A DNA stretch of 36,796 nucleotides from an uncultured Oscillospiraceae bacterium (GTDB lineage Bacteria > Bacillota > Clostridia > Oscillospirales > Acutalibacteraceae): positions 1 through 36,796 of the forward strand of contig UQZS01000013.1 of the NCBI GenBank assembly GCA_900545625.1, given 5' to 3'. Made by a program: the position numbers and the translations under genes. The notes under the pieces were generated by a model, which was given only the letters and a program-made list of their open reading frames with translations, ran no database searches and was not told the DNA's origin. Below are positions 16,034 through 27,121 of this stretch, piece by piece (position 1 is the first letter of the stretch; the number at the start of each line of letters is the position of its first letter).

Positions 16034-18521
16034 ATACGCCTATGGCTTGAAAACCGTAGCGTTCCTGCTGGCAGCGGCATGCGTGTTTTCGGGCGCATGG
16101 AGCGCGGGCAGCATCATGAACATCCTCAACGATTTCGGCTGGGAAAACACCATGGTGCGCGAAAAGCCTGTGTTCACGGACACCGCACTGTTCCAAAACG
16201 AGGTGGACAGCGCATCGCAAAACCTATGCAGCGCTTATATTTATAACGACTGGGAGACCGATGCGCTGCCGAATTATGCCACCCTTGCAGAAGAGCAGGC
16301 TGCCGCCGAACAGGTGCGCCGGCAGCTGCGCGAGAGCGTATACAACGAGCTTTCGGGTGAATATTCCTATCTTTATAACGAATACGGCGAGCCTGTGACC
16401 GCTGTATCCGGCAGCGAGACGCAAACCTACACGCCCACCGAGGAGGAGCTCGAGGAAGCGTACAGCACCGCGTCCTCCTTCTATTCACTGCGCGACTTTG
16501 ATGTAGATGTCTATATCAATGCGTCGATGACCGCCGAGGAGCTGGCGGCGGATGTGGCGGAACTTTACACCGCACAGCTCAATTACGCACAGCGCTCGTT
16601 CCGCGCGGGCGTACTGCGCGCAGAGGAAGCGATTTCTTCGCTTCGCAATTTCCGCTATCTGCTTGTCAACACGCAGACCGGCGAAGTGCTGACGAACATG
16701 GCGGGTGTTTCTACCGCCGCCGACTTTTTCAATGCGTTTTCCGACGATGATTGGTACTTTGGCTACACGGTTGAAAGCGGGCTGATCCGCTATTCCGAAT
16801 CGGCGGCACAAATGGCACTGGACAGCACCCAAAGCAGCGGTATGAACAGCTTTTTGATGCCCTTCCTGGATTCCAATTTTTCAGAGGAAGGCTTTGACGT
16901 CTATTTCGGCGTATCGCAGCAGCTTTCAGAGGGCGACAGCTTTTGGACGGCTGCGCAGACCTTTGAAACGAGCTCCGCACAGATCGACCGCCTGATGGCG
17001 GTGCTCGTTTGCACGCTGACTGTCGCACTGGCGCTTTCCGTCTACCTGCTTTTGACCGCCGGGCGCGTGCGCGGCAGCGATGAGATCCAATTTCTGCCGC
17101 AGGACCGTCTGCCCTGCGACATACACCTTTTCCTCTCCGGTGTGATTTGTCTCGGCTTGACGATCCTTGCCCTTTGGCTTATGGACGGCTTTATCGGCAC
17201 CTCGGACACCTCTTACCAGATCCGCAGCGTCTCACTGCTGCAGCTCGGCGCCTCTTTCTGCGCGGCGCTGTTGTATGCCTTTTTAGCGGAATGGGTGCTG
17301 TCGGTCACAAAATATGCAAAATCCCGCCGACCGTATTTCGGCTCGATGCTGCTTGTACGCGGTGCACGGCGTTTTGCCGCCTGGGCACGCCGCACGCGGC
17401 ACCGTATGACGCACATCTCCAAGAAAGCGATCGTGCTCGCGTGCGTGTATCTGCTCGTGAACTTCCTGCTGTTTGCGACCGGCAATTCCGTGATGCTGCT
17501 GCCGGCGATCGTATTCAATGTGATCGCGCTGGTCCTCATTTGGAAATACCTTTCTTCGCTTGACAAGATCATGGATGCTGCCGAGGCCGGCAAGCGCGGC
17601 GAAAAAACCGCGCCGCTCAACGCCGACCGCATGCCGGAACCGCTGGGGAGCTTAGCGCGCAATCTGACCGTTACGCAGGAGGAAATGCAGAAAGCCGTGC
17701 AGGAAGCGATCCGTGGCGAGCGCATGAAAGCGGAGCTGATCACCAACGTCTCGCACGATTTGAAAACGCCGCTGACCTCGATCATTTCCTATGTGGATCT
17801 GCTCAAGAAATGTGACATCGACGACCCGAACGCGCAAAGCTATATCACGGTGCTCGACGAAAAATCCACCCGCTTAAAGCGGCTCATTGAAGATCTGGTC
17901 GAAGCGTCAAAGGCGTCTTCCGGTGCGGTGACCCTGCACAAGATGCACGTCAACCTGTATGAATTGGCGGTGCAGGCGATCGGCGAGATGGAGGACAGTT
18001 TTGCCGAGCGCGATCTGCAGATCGTGCTGAACACCCCGGAAGAAGCTCCCGTTGTATTCGCCGACAGCCAAAAGACTTGGCGCGTCATTGACAATCTGCT
18101 GAGCAACGCACGCAAATACTCCCTGCCCGGCTCACGGGTCTATGTGGAAGTGTTCCCCGATGGTTCGAACGGCGTGTTCCGCATCAAGAACGTATCGGGC
18201 GAGCCGCTGAACATCGACCCCGACGAGCTGACCCAGCGCTTCGTGCGCGGCGACGCTTCGCGAACGCTCGAGGGCAGCGGGCTGGGGCTCTCCATTGCAA
18301 AAGACCTGTGTGCGCTGCAGGGCGGCAAGCTGAAGCTTGAGATCGACGGGGATCTGTTTAAGGCGACCGTTTCGCTTCCCGCTTCGGGCGCAGCCCGGCT
18401 TGCAGAAGCCGTGCAGGCGCAGCAGGCACAGATGCCGTCGACCCCCGCGCAGGAAAATCCATCTGCAGCGGATACGTCCCCCACGACCGCCGACGCGCCG
18501 TCGGCAGAAAGGCAGGTATGA
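16008..18521 (+). CDS. Sensor histidine kinase with large external domain and six helices
   Basis: This 837-residue membrane kinase is the partner of the preceding regulator. A first helix (about 13-35) leads to a large external sensory region (about 36-325), followed by five more helices (about 327-349, 373-392, 408-430, 473-491, 494-513). The HisKA domain has phospho-acceptor His583 in NVSHDLKTPLTS, and the ATPase domain has DNLLSNARKY (Asn700) and GSGLGLSI (from about 757). A tail of about 40 residues rich in Ala, Gln and Pro ends the protein. The start is probably TTG 16008, behind AAGGTGGTG (15992-16000); TTG 16020 is the alternative. The external part is not a family I recognise. It overlaps the next small gene as ATGA. 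Confidence 0.9.
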   Translation: MATKLKNIKYAYGLKTVAFLLAAACVFSGAWSAGSIMNILNDFGWENTMVREKPVFTDTALFQNEVDSASQNLCSAYIYNDWETDALPNYATLAEEQAAAEQVRRQLRESVYNELSGEYSYLYNEYGEPVTAVSGSETQTYTPTEEELEEAYSTASSFYSLRDFDVDVYINASMTAEELAADVAELYTAQLNYAQRSFRAGVLRAEEAISSLRNFRYLLVNTQTGEVLTNMAGVSTAADFFNAFSDDDWYFGYTVESGLIRYSESAAQMALDSTQSSGMNSFLMPFLDSNFSEEGFDVYFGVSQQLSEGDSFWTAAQTFETSSAQIDRLMAVLVCTLTVALALSVYLLLTAGRVRGSDEIQFLPQDRLPCDIHLFLSGVICLGLTILALWLMDGFIGTSDTSYQIRSVSLLQLGASFCAALLYAFLAEWVLSVTKYAKSRRPYFGSMLLVRGARRFAAWARRTRHRMTHISKKAIVLACVYLLVNFLLFATGNSVMLLPAIVFNVIALVLIWKYLSSLDKIMDAAEAGKRGEKTAPLNADRMPEPLGSLARNLTVTQEEMQKAVQEAIRGERMKAELITNVSHDLKTPLTSIISYVDLLKKCDIDDPNAQSYITVLDEKSTRLKRLIEDLVEASKASSGAVTLHKMHVNLYELAVQAIGEMEDSFAERDLQIVLNTPEEAPVVFADSQKTWRVIDNLLSNARKYSLPGSRVYVEVFPDGSNGVFRIKNVSGEPLNIDPDELTQRFVRGDASRTLEGSGLGLSIAKDLCALQGGKLKLEIDGDLFKATVSLPASGAARLAEAVQAQQAQMPSTPAQENPSAADTSPTTADAPSAERQV

Positions 18522-18721
18522 CCATGCTGATTTCCCTAAGTGTTTTTGTCATTCTCAGCGGCACAGCAGCTGCGCTGCTCATTGCCCGCCGTTTGCGCCG
18601 CAGCCCCTCGGAGGGTGTGGTTTGTGAAGTTTTAGAGGGCGTGCAGTTTTGCAGCTATTGTATGGTCGCGTTAGGCCTTGTGGCGCTGTATGGGCTTTTG
18701 TCGGGGCAGATCCGGTTTTGA
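18518..18721 (+). CDS. Small membrane protein after the kinase
   Basis: This 67-residue protein has two hydrophobic segments (about 3-24 and 44-62) joined by an arginine-rich loop (RRLRRS). Its ATG overlaps the kinase stop (18518-18521), with AAAGG (18508-18512) upstream; ATG 18524 is also possible. Coupling to the two-component genes suggests that it could modulate the kinase in the membrane, but the family is not recognised. Confidence 0.6.
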   Translation: MTMLISLSVFVILSGTAAALLIARRLRRSPSEGVVCEVLEGVQFCSYCMVALGLVALYGLLSGQIRF

Positions 18722-18744
18722 AGTTAGATATATTCACAAATAAA

Positions 18745-18790
18745 TTGACACAGCAAAACACAGGGCGCAGTCGTTTGACTGCGCCCTGTG
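18745..18790 (-). terminator. Terminator of the gltX-glnS-membrane protein operon
   Basis: A perfect 14-bp stem (18759-18772 with 18777-18790) has a GTTT loop on the plus strand. Read on the minus strand it is followed by TGTTTTGCTG, so it best serves the minus-strand gene ending at 18816. On the plus strand the T-run is missing, though the stem may still slow the convergent transcript. Confidence 0.75.
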
Positions 18791-18815
18791 GATCTGTATG
18801 CGCTTCTGTTTTGGT

Positions 18816-19490
18816 TTACGCCGCTTTTTCCTTTTTCACCTTCGGCGGCTTGTCGCCGAGTTCCACCAGCTTGTTCGCCCCCGCCCACAAAAGCATGGCG
18901 ATAAACAGGAACAGCTCGATGAAATACCCCGTTGTCAAGCGGAACACCGTGACCGTGATCAGCCCGCCGAGCAGCGTCCCGACGACGGACTCCGGCAAAA
19001 ACGAAGACAGCGTGATCGTCCCGTCCAAAAACGGCGCCGCTACATAGTGGAACGAGATATACATGGCGATCATCACTAAGATCCCCGCGCCCGCAATGCA
19101 CATCGGCACGGTCTTTTTCTTGGACACGATCGCGAACACCAGCAGCACCACGGCGAGCACCACCGCGAGCACAAAGCATACGGCGAAGGCGATCGCTGCG
19201 GGCTTGATCGCATTCAGGGATTCGGGCAGCGACACCGAATCGCCGCCGAAATAGCTCTCGAGCATCGGCAGGAATTCCGTGCGCAGCTCGTGCAGACTCA
19301 AGGATTCCACCGTCTCGCCCGTGTCCTCGGAATTGCCCGCAAGCTGCGAAAGCAGCTGAAACGCGGAGGACTGTGTCAAAACATATATATAGTCGCAAAA
19401 ATATGCCGCGATCGGCACGCACACGGCGAGTACCGCCATCACCAGACGGTACAGCACCGCTTTGCCGCCTTTTTGCTTGACCTTTGCCAT
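18816..19490 (-). CDS. Hypothetical membrane protein, four helices
   Basis: This 224-residue protein has hydrophobic helices at about 12-34, 97-123, 131-152 and 175-205 and an external region of about 60 residues (35-95) between the first two. The C-terminus is lysine-rich (PPKVKKEKAA). ATG 19490 has AAAGGAG 8 bases upstream. It lies 43 bases after glnS with no terminator between, so it is likely cotranscribed with the two aminoacyl-tRNA synthetase genes. The function is unknown. Confidence 0.7.
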   Translation of the reverse strand: MAKVKQKGGKAVLYRLVMAVLAVCVPIAAYFCDYIYVLTQSSAFQLLSQLAGNSEDTGETVESLSLHELRTEFLPMLESYFGGDSVSLPESLNAIKPAAIAFAVCFVLAVVLAVVLLVFAIVSKKKTVPMCIAGAGILVMIAMYISFHYVAAPFLDGTITLSSFLPESVVGTLLGGLITVTVFRLTTGYFIELFLFIAMLLWAGANKLVELGDKPPKVKKEKAA

Positions 19491-19533
19491 ATTCGTTTCT
19501 CCTTTATCGCACCTTTTTCACCGCGCAGCCCGT

Positions 19534-21222
<1,689 letters not shown>

Positions 21223-21267
21223 TCGTCAAAACCTCCTTCGCGCCGCAAAGCGCGCTGTATGTCAAAG

Positions 21268-22935
21268 TCAAATGCTTTTGTAATGCGCCGCCGCCGCAGA
21301 CAGCCGCGCGCGCACGGTCTCGCGCCCTAAAAGCCGCAGAATCGTGCAAAGATCCGGAGTGTTGGTGCGGCCCGTGACCGCCACGCGGATCACCGTAGAC
21401 ACGTCGCTGACATTGCCTTTGTAGCTTTCCGGGTCCGCTTTCCAGTCGCGCATTTCCGGGGCGAAGCCCAGCGGCGCGCAGATGGATTTGACCTTCGCAA
21501 ACCACTCGTCTTTGTCATCCTCGGGCGACCAGACGGTCAAATACTGCTCCAAGATCGCCGCCGCGTCACGCGGGTCGATGTGTTCGGGCAGGGTATAATC
21601 CGCTTCGTACAGATCGTCATACATATAGGAAAAATACGGCTGTACTTCCGAAAACGCCGCCAAGTCTTTGCGCGGCTTTTTGCCGCCGCGGTCGAGCGCA
21701 AGCATGCCGAGCGCCTTTTCGCGGTCTGCATCAAGCCGCTGTGCAAACGCATCGTCATAAGTCTTTGCCCACGCGAGCGTGCGTTCATATACCTCTTCGG
21801 CGGTCATGCGGGAGATACACAGCTTGCTGACGTCGCGCAGCTTCACCATATCGAACAGCGCGCCCGACACGGACAGTTTTTTCAGGTTAAAGGGGAAGGC
21901 AGTCAGTTCTGCGGTCGGATTCGCGCGCCGCCAGTCCTCGAAATTGGAGTTGAGCAGCGTCAGCAGGTATTCCTTGACGCTCTCTGCCGGGTACCCTTCC
22001 TCGGCAAAATGGCTGACCGCCGCTTCGGGGTCCTTGCGCTTGGAAATTTTGCGCTTGCCGCCGGTTTCCTCGTCGATCTTCATGATCTGCGGGGTGTGGG
22101 CGTATTTCGGCACGCGGAAGCCGCATGCCCGAAACAGCGCGATATGCTTCGGCAAAGAGGGCAGCCACTCTTCACCGCGAATGACGTGCGTGGTGCGCAT
22201 AAAGTGGTCATCGCAGACGTGCGCGAAATGGTAGGTCGGCACGCCGTCGCTTTTTAACAGCACCTCGTCGATGATGTTTTCGGGCATTTCGAGGCGGCCT
22301 CTCGCCATATCTTCAATCACGATACGGCGCGCTTCGTCGCCGTCGGAACGCAGCCGCAGCACATAGGGCTTGCCGGCTTTCAGGTTCGCCTCGATCTCTT
22401 CGTCCGAAAGGTCGCGGCACTTGGCATATTTGCCGAAGTAGCCGCGCAAAAGCGCGCCCTCGCGCTCCTGCCGGTCGCGCAATTCCGTAAGCTCTTCCGC
22501 TGTACAAAAACAGGGGTACGCAAGCCCGCGGCGCACCAGATCCTTTGCCATGATCTGATAGATCTCCACCCGCGCAGACTGCGTATACGGGCCGTATGTA
22601 CCGTTCTCGCCGTCTTTGGTCACACCCTCGTCGAAGGTGATGCCGAACGCTTCGAGCCCATCTAAGATCGCCGCCACGCCGTCGCCGATCTCGCGTTTTT
22701 TGTCGGTGTCCTCAATGCGGAGATAGACAATGCCCCCCGACTGCCGCGCGGTCATATAATCCGCAAGCGCGCCGAACAGCCCGCCGATGTGCAGATACCC
22801 CGTGGGGCTCGGCGAAAAGCGGGTCACGCGTGCGCCCTCGGGAAGACTACGGGGCGGGTATTGCGCCTCAAGGTCGGCAGGCGTTTTTTGGATATGCGGG
22901 AACAGAAGCTCCGCGATTTTTGCACAGTCGGTCAA
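21268..22935 (-). CDS. gltX: Glutamyl-tRNA synthetase, long form
   Basis: This 555-residue class I synthetase attaches glutamate to tRNA-Glu. It has RFSPSPTGYLHIGG (HIGH motif at 49-52), FCTAEE-type acceptor-binding parts and the KMSKS motif KISKRKD at 296-302. It is longer than common bacterial GluRS (about 480) because of an N-terminal extension of about 35 residues and a larger C-terminal part, a form seen in Clostridia. The start is TTG 22935, supported by GGGAGG 7 bases upstream; no in-frame ATG sits near the conserved N-terminus. It is the first gene of an operon with glnS. Confidence 0.93.
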   Translation of the reverse strand: MTDCAKIAELLFPHIQKTPADLEAQYPPRSLPEGARVTRFSPSPTGYLHIGGLFGALADYMTARQSGGIVYLRIEDTDKKREIGDGVAAILDGLEAFGITFDEGVTKDGENGTYGPYTQSARVEIYQIMAKDLVRRGLAYPCFCTAEELTELRDRQEREGALLRGYFGKYAKCRDLSDEEIEANLKAGKPYVLRLRSDGDEARRIVIEDMARGRLEMPENIIDEVLLKSDGVPTYHFAHVCDDHFMRTTHVIRGEEWLPSLPKHIALFRACGFRVPKYAHTPQIMKIDEETGGKRKISKRKDPEAAVSHFAEEGYPAESVKEYLLTLLNSNFEDWRRANPTAELTAFPFNLKKLSVSGALFDMVKLRDVSKLCISRMTAEEVYERTLAWAKTYDDAFAQRLDADREKALGMLALDRGGKKPRKDLAAFSEVQPYFSYMYDDLYEADYTLPEHIDPRDAAAILEQYLTVWSPEDDKDEWFAKVKSICAPLGFAPEMRDWKADPESYKGNVSDVSTVIRVAVTGRTNTPDLCTILRLLGRETVRARLSAAAAHYKSI

Positions 22936-22985
22936 AAGAATTCCTCCCGGGCGACATTTGCCGTCGGTTCAAAATGTATGCGTCT

Positions 22986-23014
22986 ATTATCGCAGAAATC
23001 GGCGCAAGTATCAA
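22986..23014 (-). promoter_or_regulatory. Promoter of the gltX-glnS operon
   Basis: On the minus strand TTGATA (23009-23014) and GATAAT (22986-22991) have a 17-base spacing, about 50 bases before the TTG start of gltX. Confidence 0.7.
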
Positions 23015-23060
23015 CAGTTTTTTCACTTTCAAGGGATTTTTTTGCGAAAACACGCCGTTC

Positions 23061-23100
23061 TATCGCAAAAAGCAGCAGCCCGCATACGCAGACTGCTGCT
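23061..23100 (-). terminator. Terminator of the alcohol dehydrogenase gene
   Basis: On the minus strand AGCAGCAGTC (23091-23100) pairs with GGCTGCTGCT (23071-23080, one wobble) around a loop, followed by TTTTTGC. It lies 14 bases after the gene stop. Confidence 0.82.
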
Positions 23101-23114
23101 TGGAAAAATCCGTC

Positions 23115-24323
23115 TTATTCCTCGATCTTCAACTTGCGGACGATGTCGCACAGGTGTTCTTTCGTGAAGATCACCGGCGTGGGATACAGCGGGTGCGCTT
23201 CTTTCATGGCGCGTTCGACGATCAGATCGATATCCTCATCGCGGATCTGTGCAAAGCCCGTGGGGATGTTCATACGCGCGTTCATGCCCTTGATGGCTTC
23301 AATGAATTTGCACGCTTTATCCGCTTCGCTCACACCGGGGACGCCCGCGATATCGGCAAGCTTTGCCAAGCGCGGATAGATCGCGCTGCCGTACTCCTCC
23401 AGCACGACGGGCAGTATCACGGCATTTGCAAGCCCGTGCGGAATACCGTACATACCGCCGAGGTTGTGCGCAATGGCGTGGACATAGCCGACGTAAGCGC
23501 GCGTGAACGCCATGCCGGCATAGAACGATGCAAGCAGCATGTTGTTGCGCGCTTCTATGTTCTTGCCGTCGTTGTAGGCGGTCTCCAGATTTTCAAAGAT
23601 GAGCTTCGTCGCCTTTTCGGCATATTCGGAGGTGGATTTCACATTGCTCTTGCCAATATACGCCTCTACCGCGTGGGTGAGCGCATCCAACCCCGTTGTT
23701 GAAGTGATGTGCGGGGGAAGACCCACGGTAAGTTCGGGGTCGAGAACCGCAAATTTGGGACGGAGCGAGGGGTCGTTGATGGCATATTTTTCATGCGTCT
23801 GCGTGTTGGAGACGACCGCCGCAAGCGTCGTTTCCGAGCCTGTGCCCGCCGTCGTGGGCACGGCATAGAACGGCGGCAGCTTGTGCATGACCTTTAAGAC
23901 GCCGCGCATCTGCGGAATGGATTTATTCGGGCGCGCCACACGCGCCGCAGCAGCTTTTGCGCAATCCATGGGGCTGCCGCCGCCGAAAGCGATGATCCCC
24001 TCGCAGTTGTTCTGCAAGAACAGCTCACGCGCTTCCTCGATATTCTCAATGGAAGGATTCGGCTGTACGCCGTCGTAAACAACATAGTGGATGTTCTTCG
24101 CCTTCAGCTCTTCAAACAGGCCGTCGAGCAGATGCAGGTTCATAAGTCCCTTATCCGTAACGATCAGGATATTCTGGATACCCTTATCCGCGATCACGCC
24201 CGGCAGCTGCCGAATGCAGCCGGGGCCGGTCAGCAGCTGCGGCTCCGACCAGTCAAGGAAGTACATAAACACCTTCATGATTTTTTGGAATGCGCGGTAA
24301 TACGCAACTTTCAAAGCCCACAT
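23115..24323 (-). CDS. Iron-containing alcohol dehydrogenase
   Basis: This 402-residue group III dehydrogenase interconverts alcohols and aldehydes or ketones with NAD(P)H in the cytoplasm, typically in fermentation. The nucleotide-binding loop is GGGSPMD (114-120). The metal ligands appear complete: Asp213 and His217 in GLDALTHAVEAY, His282 in VHAIAHNLGG and His296 in GIPHGLAN. I choose ATG 24323 with AAAGGA about 11 bases upstream; the frame stays open to a TTG at 24368, which lacks a site. The substrate (ethanol, butanol, propanediol and so on) cannot be told. It is a single-gene transcript. Confidence 0.93.
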   Translation of the reverse strand: MWALKVAYYRAFQKIMKVFMYFLDWSEPQLLTGPGCIRQLPGVIADKGIQNILIVTDKGLMNLHLLDGLFEELKAKNIHYVVYDGVQPNPSIENIEEARELFLQNNCEGIIAFGGGSPMDCAKAAAARVARPNKSIPQMRGVLKVMHKLPPFYAVPTTAGTGSETTLAAVVSNTQTHEKYAINDPSLRPKFAVLDPELTVGLPPHITSTTGLDALTHAVEAYIGKSNVKSTSEYAEKATKLIFENLETAYNDGKNIEARNNMLLASFYAGMAFTRAYVGYVHAIAHNLGGMYGIPHGLANAVILPVVLEEYGSAIYPRLAKLADIAGVPGVSEADKACKFIEAIKGMNARMNIPTGFAQIRDEDIDLIVERAMKEAHPLYPTPVIFTKEHLCDIVRKLKIEE

Positions 24324-24376
24324 AGCTTCGCACCGTCCTTTATTGATTTTGGCAGAAACATTTGCCAATATGGTAT

Positions 24377-25279
24377 TTATTTTACAGGATTTTCACAAAG
24401 ATTGCAACCCTTTTCCAAATATTCCCGTGCACATTGCGCGTCGCGGCCGATAGCTGCGGAAAGCGCGTCGAGCGACGAAAACCTCTGTTCCGGGCGCAGA
24501 TACTTTAAAAGCTCCACGCGTATGCGCTGCCCGTACAGGTCGCCCTCGTAATCAAGAATACACGTCTCGCTTCGCACACTTTCCGTCCCGATGGTCGGTC
24601 GCACGCCGAAATTTGTCACGGCGGGGTGATACACGCCGTCTATGCTTACACGCGCGGCATACACGCCGTATTTCGGGCGCACGAAGCCCTCCGGGAAAAA
24701 TTGGTTGATCGTCGGGAAGTGCAGCTGTCTGCCGCGCCGGTCGCCGTGCGCGACTTCGAACGCGTAGGAAAAGGGCCTGCCGAGCATGGCGTTCGCCTGC
24801 TCCACTTCGCCGTTTTCGAGCGCGCGGCGGATGCGCGACGAGGACACGGGCGCGCCGGCAAAGCAGGCGGTCCGCGCTACGCGCAGTTCTACGCCTGCTG
24901 TTTCGCAGAAAGATCGTAAAAGTGCGGGGTCACCGGTCTTGCCTTTCCCAAACGTGTAATTTTCGCCGCAGCAGAGCGCGCCTGCCGAAAACCGTTTCAG
25001 CAGGATCTCTTCAAAAAAATCCCGCGCGGAAAGCGCATGGATAGCGCGGAAATCCACATACAAAGGCGTGATCCCGTTTTGCCGCAGCAGCGCTTCGCGA
25101 TCCTCGGAAGTCAAAAGTGCAGGGGGCGCAGCGCCAAACAATATCTTAGCGGGGTGTTCGGGGAACAACAGCGCACAAGGCGCACCGCCGCCGCGTTTGG
25201 TCAGTTCGAGCACCTGCCTGTGACCGCGATGCAGTCCGTCAAAGGTGCCCAGCGCGACGCAGTTTTTTTGTTCAGCCAT
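24377..25279 (-). CDS. ribF: Bifunctional riboflavin kinase/FAD synthetase
   Basis: This 300-residue enzyme makes FMN from riboflavin and then FAD. The N-terminal adenylyltransferase domain has GTFDGLHRGHRQVL and the SSSRIR motif (about residue 150). The C-terminal kinase domain has FPTINQ and PKYGVYAARV with TNFGVRPT. The N-terminus is short before GTFDG but complete. ATG 25279 overlaps the truB stop by 8 bases and has GAGGG upstream; TTG 25285 is too close to that site. It is the last gene of the rimP operon, a common place in Bacillota. The end of the gene carries the promoter for the next gene. Confidence 0.95.
   Translation of the reverse strand: MAEQKNCVALGTFDGLHRGHRQVLELTKRGGGAPCALLFPEHPAKILFGAAPPALLTSEDREALLRQNGITPLYVDFRAIHALSARDFFEEILLKRFSAGALCCGENYTFGKGKTGDPALLRSFCETAGVELRVARTACFAGAPVSSSRIRRALENGEVEQANAMLGRPFSYAFEVAHGDRRGRQLHFPTINQFFPEGFVRPKYGVYAARVSIDGVYHPAVTNFGVRPTIGTESVRSETCILDYEGDLYGQRIRVELLKYLRPEQRFSSLDALSAAIGRDAQCAREYLEKGCNLCENPVK
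24379..24407 (-). promoter_or_regulatory. Promoter of the alcohol dehydrogenase gene, inside the end of ribF
   Basis: On the minus strand TTGCAA (24402-24407) and TAAAAT (24379-24384) have a 17-base spacing. The elements lie in the last codons of ribF, about 55 bases before the dehydrogenase start, so the latter can be made independently of the large operon. Confidence 0.72.
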
Positions 25280-26162
25280 CGACAAACACCCTCTTTACAA
25301 GCAGGCTTTCGCCGTTTTCGGGCAGTTCGCCGAGCCCCAAAAAGCGGTTTTCCGGCGCATACACGCGGTAAAGCCCCGCTTGTTCCAACCCTTTGACGCG
25401 CGCGGCAAGCAGCTCGCCGCCGTTTTGGAAGCGCACGCCCTGCGCAGCCGTCACCGTCAGCGCGGGGTACGCGGACAGGCACGCATCCACGGGGCGCAGG
25501 ACTTCGCCGAGACGGTTTTCATCACGCAGGCATTCGAGTTCTTCAAGGGTAACGCAGTCCTTTTCCGTAAACCCGTTCGCCGCCGTGCGGCGCAGCGCCG
25601 TCAGCACCGCCCCTGTCCCGAGTTTTTGTCCGATGTCGTGTGCGAGCGAGCGGATATAAGTCCCCGCCGAGCAGGTGACGCGCAGGGTAAATTCCGCAGC
25701 CGTCATATCTGAAAGCACGAGCTCGGAAATACGGATGTGCCGCGACTTGCGCTCGACCGTCTCCCCGCGGCGCGCCAATTCGTAAAGCCGCACGCCGTTT
25801 TGCGACACAGCGGAATACATCGGCGGAAGCTGCTCGCTCTCGCCGAGAAAGCTTTGCACCGTTTTTTGCACCTGTTCGGACGTGACGTTCACGGGGCATT
25901 CGCCCGTCACCTCGCCTGTGATGTCCAGCGTGTCGGTCGTGATCCCTAACCGCACGCGTGCGACATAGGTCTTTTCGTGCTCGGGCAGAAGCGCTATAAA
26001 ACGCGAAGCGCCCGAAAGCGCCACGGGGAGCACCCCGGTCGCCATCGGGTCGAGCGTGCCGGTATGCCCGGCTTTTTTTGCACTGAGGATCGCCCTCGCG
26101 CGGTTCGTCGCGGTAAAAGAGGTGAGCCCCTGTGGTTTGTCTATGCAGATAAATCCTGTCAT
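25272..26162 (-). CDS. truB: tRNA pseudouridine(55) synthase
   Basis: This enzyme makes the universal pseudouridine 55 in the T-loop of tRNAs. The 296 residues fit the family. The N-terminal motif FICIDKPQGLTS and the catalytic loop GHTGTLDPMATGVL with Asp38 are intact, and a C-terminal PUA-like part (about 235-290) follows. ATG 26162 overlaps the nrnA stop as ATGA. Confidence 0.96.
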   Translation of the reverse strand: MTGFICIDKPQGLTSFTATNRARAILSAKKAGHTGTLDPMATGVLPVALSGASRFIALLPEHEKTYVARVRLGITTDTLDITGEVTGECPVNVTSEQVQKTVQSFLGESEQLPPMYSAVSQNGVRLYELARRGETVERKSRHIRISELVLSDMTAAEFTLRVTCSAGTYIRSLAHDIGQKLGTGAVLTALRRTAANGFTEKDCVTLEELECLRDENRLGEVLRPVDACLSAYPALTVTAAQGVRFQNGGELLAARVKGLEQAGLYRVYAPENRFLGLGELPENGESLLVKRVFVDG

Positions 26163-27121
26163 TGTGTTTCCAATTCTGTTCTGACCGCGTCTAAAAGCCG
26201 GTCCTTCCCTGTTTTGAGCGCGCCTGCCTCGATCTCACAGCCCGCCGCACGCGCGTGACCGCCGCCGCCGAGCTTTGCACAAATCGCAGAAGCGTCATAC
26301 GGGGCATAGGTGCGCACAGACACCTTAAAGCTGCCGTCCTCGCGCTCGCGCAAAGTAAGCCCCACCGAAACGCCCTCTATCTTGCGCGGCAAGGAGGCGA
26401 TGCCGTCGCACTCCGTTTCGTTCGAGCCGCTTTTGCAAAACATCTCCTGTGTGATGGTCACAAGTGCGCAGCGCCCGCCGAACAGCAGTTCGAGCGAGTC
26501 GAGCACCAGTGCTTCGAGCTTTAAATACGTCCTGGTTTTAGTCTCAAACATGACGCGGTTGATATCGTCAAAATTTGCGCCGCTTCGCAGCATGTCGGCG
26601 GCAAGCTCCAGCGTTTCGGGCGTGACATTGGAATAACGGAAGCACCCCGTATCGGTAGAAAGCCCGGTATAAATGCAGTCGGCGATCACAGGCGTGAGCT
26701 TGACGCCCATTGCTGCGATCACGCGGTAGATGAGCTCGCAGGTCGCCGCACACTCCTCTAAAAACAGTGCGTCCGCGTATTTGGTGTTGGAAAGGTGGTG
26801 GTCGATGCACAGATCCACCCGTTCGCCGTATGCCGCATCGAGCCGCGCGCCGAGGAGCTTTGTATCGGCAATATCCACCGCGACAACAAACGCTTCCTGA
26901 AAGTCCGCTTCGCTTTGGAGATCCCGACGCATATAGTCGTATTTCGGCGGGATCTTGTCACCGCAGACGACGCGCGCCGTCTTGCCGAGATGTTGCAGCG
27001 CGTGCAGCAGCGCAAACCCGCTGCCGAGCGTGTCGCCGTCCGGATTGCGGTGCGTCAAAATCAAAATGCGGTCTTTGGAACGAAGCAGCGCTGCCGCCTG
27101 TTCTGCGGTCACGTTATGCAT
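26159..27121 (-). CDS. nrnA: DHH-family oligoribonuclease/pAp phosphatase NrnA
   Basis: This 320-residue phosphoesterase degrades very short RNAs and dephosphorylates pAp in relatives. The DHH domain shows THRNPDGDTLGS, VAVDIAD and CIDHHLSN as manganese ligands. The DHHA1 domain carries GGGGHARAAGC near the C-terminus. It sits between rbfA and truB, its usual place, and overlaps rbfA by 8 bases and truB by 4. Confidence 0.94.
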   Translation of the reverse strand: MHNVTAEQAAALLRSKDRILILTHRNPDGDTLGSGFALLHALQHLGKTARVVCGDKIPPKYDYMRRDLQSEADFQEAFVVAVDIADTKLLGARLDAAYGERVDLCIDHHLSNTKYADALFLEECAATCELIYRVIAAMGVKLTPVIADCIYTGLSTDTGCFRYSNVTPETLELAADMLRSGANFDDINRVMFETKTRTYLKLEALVLDSLELLFGGRCALVTITQEMFCKSGSNETECDGIASLPRKIEGVSVGLTLREREDGSFKVSVRTYAPYDASAICAKLGGGGHARAAGCEIEAGALKTGKDRLLDAVRTELETQ

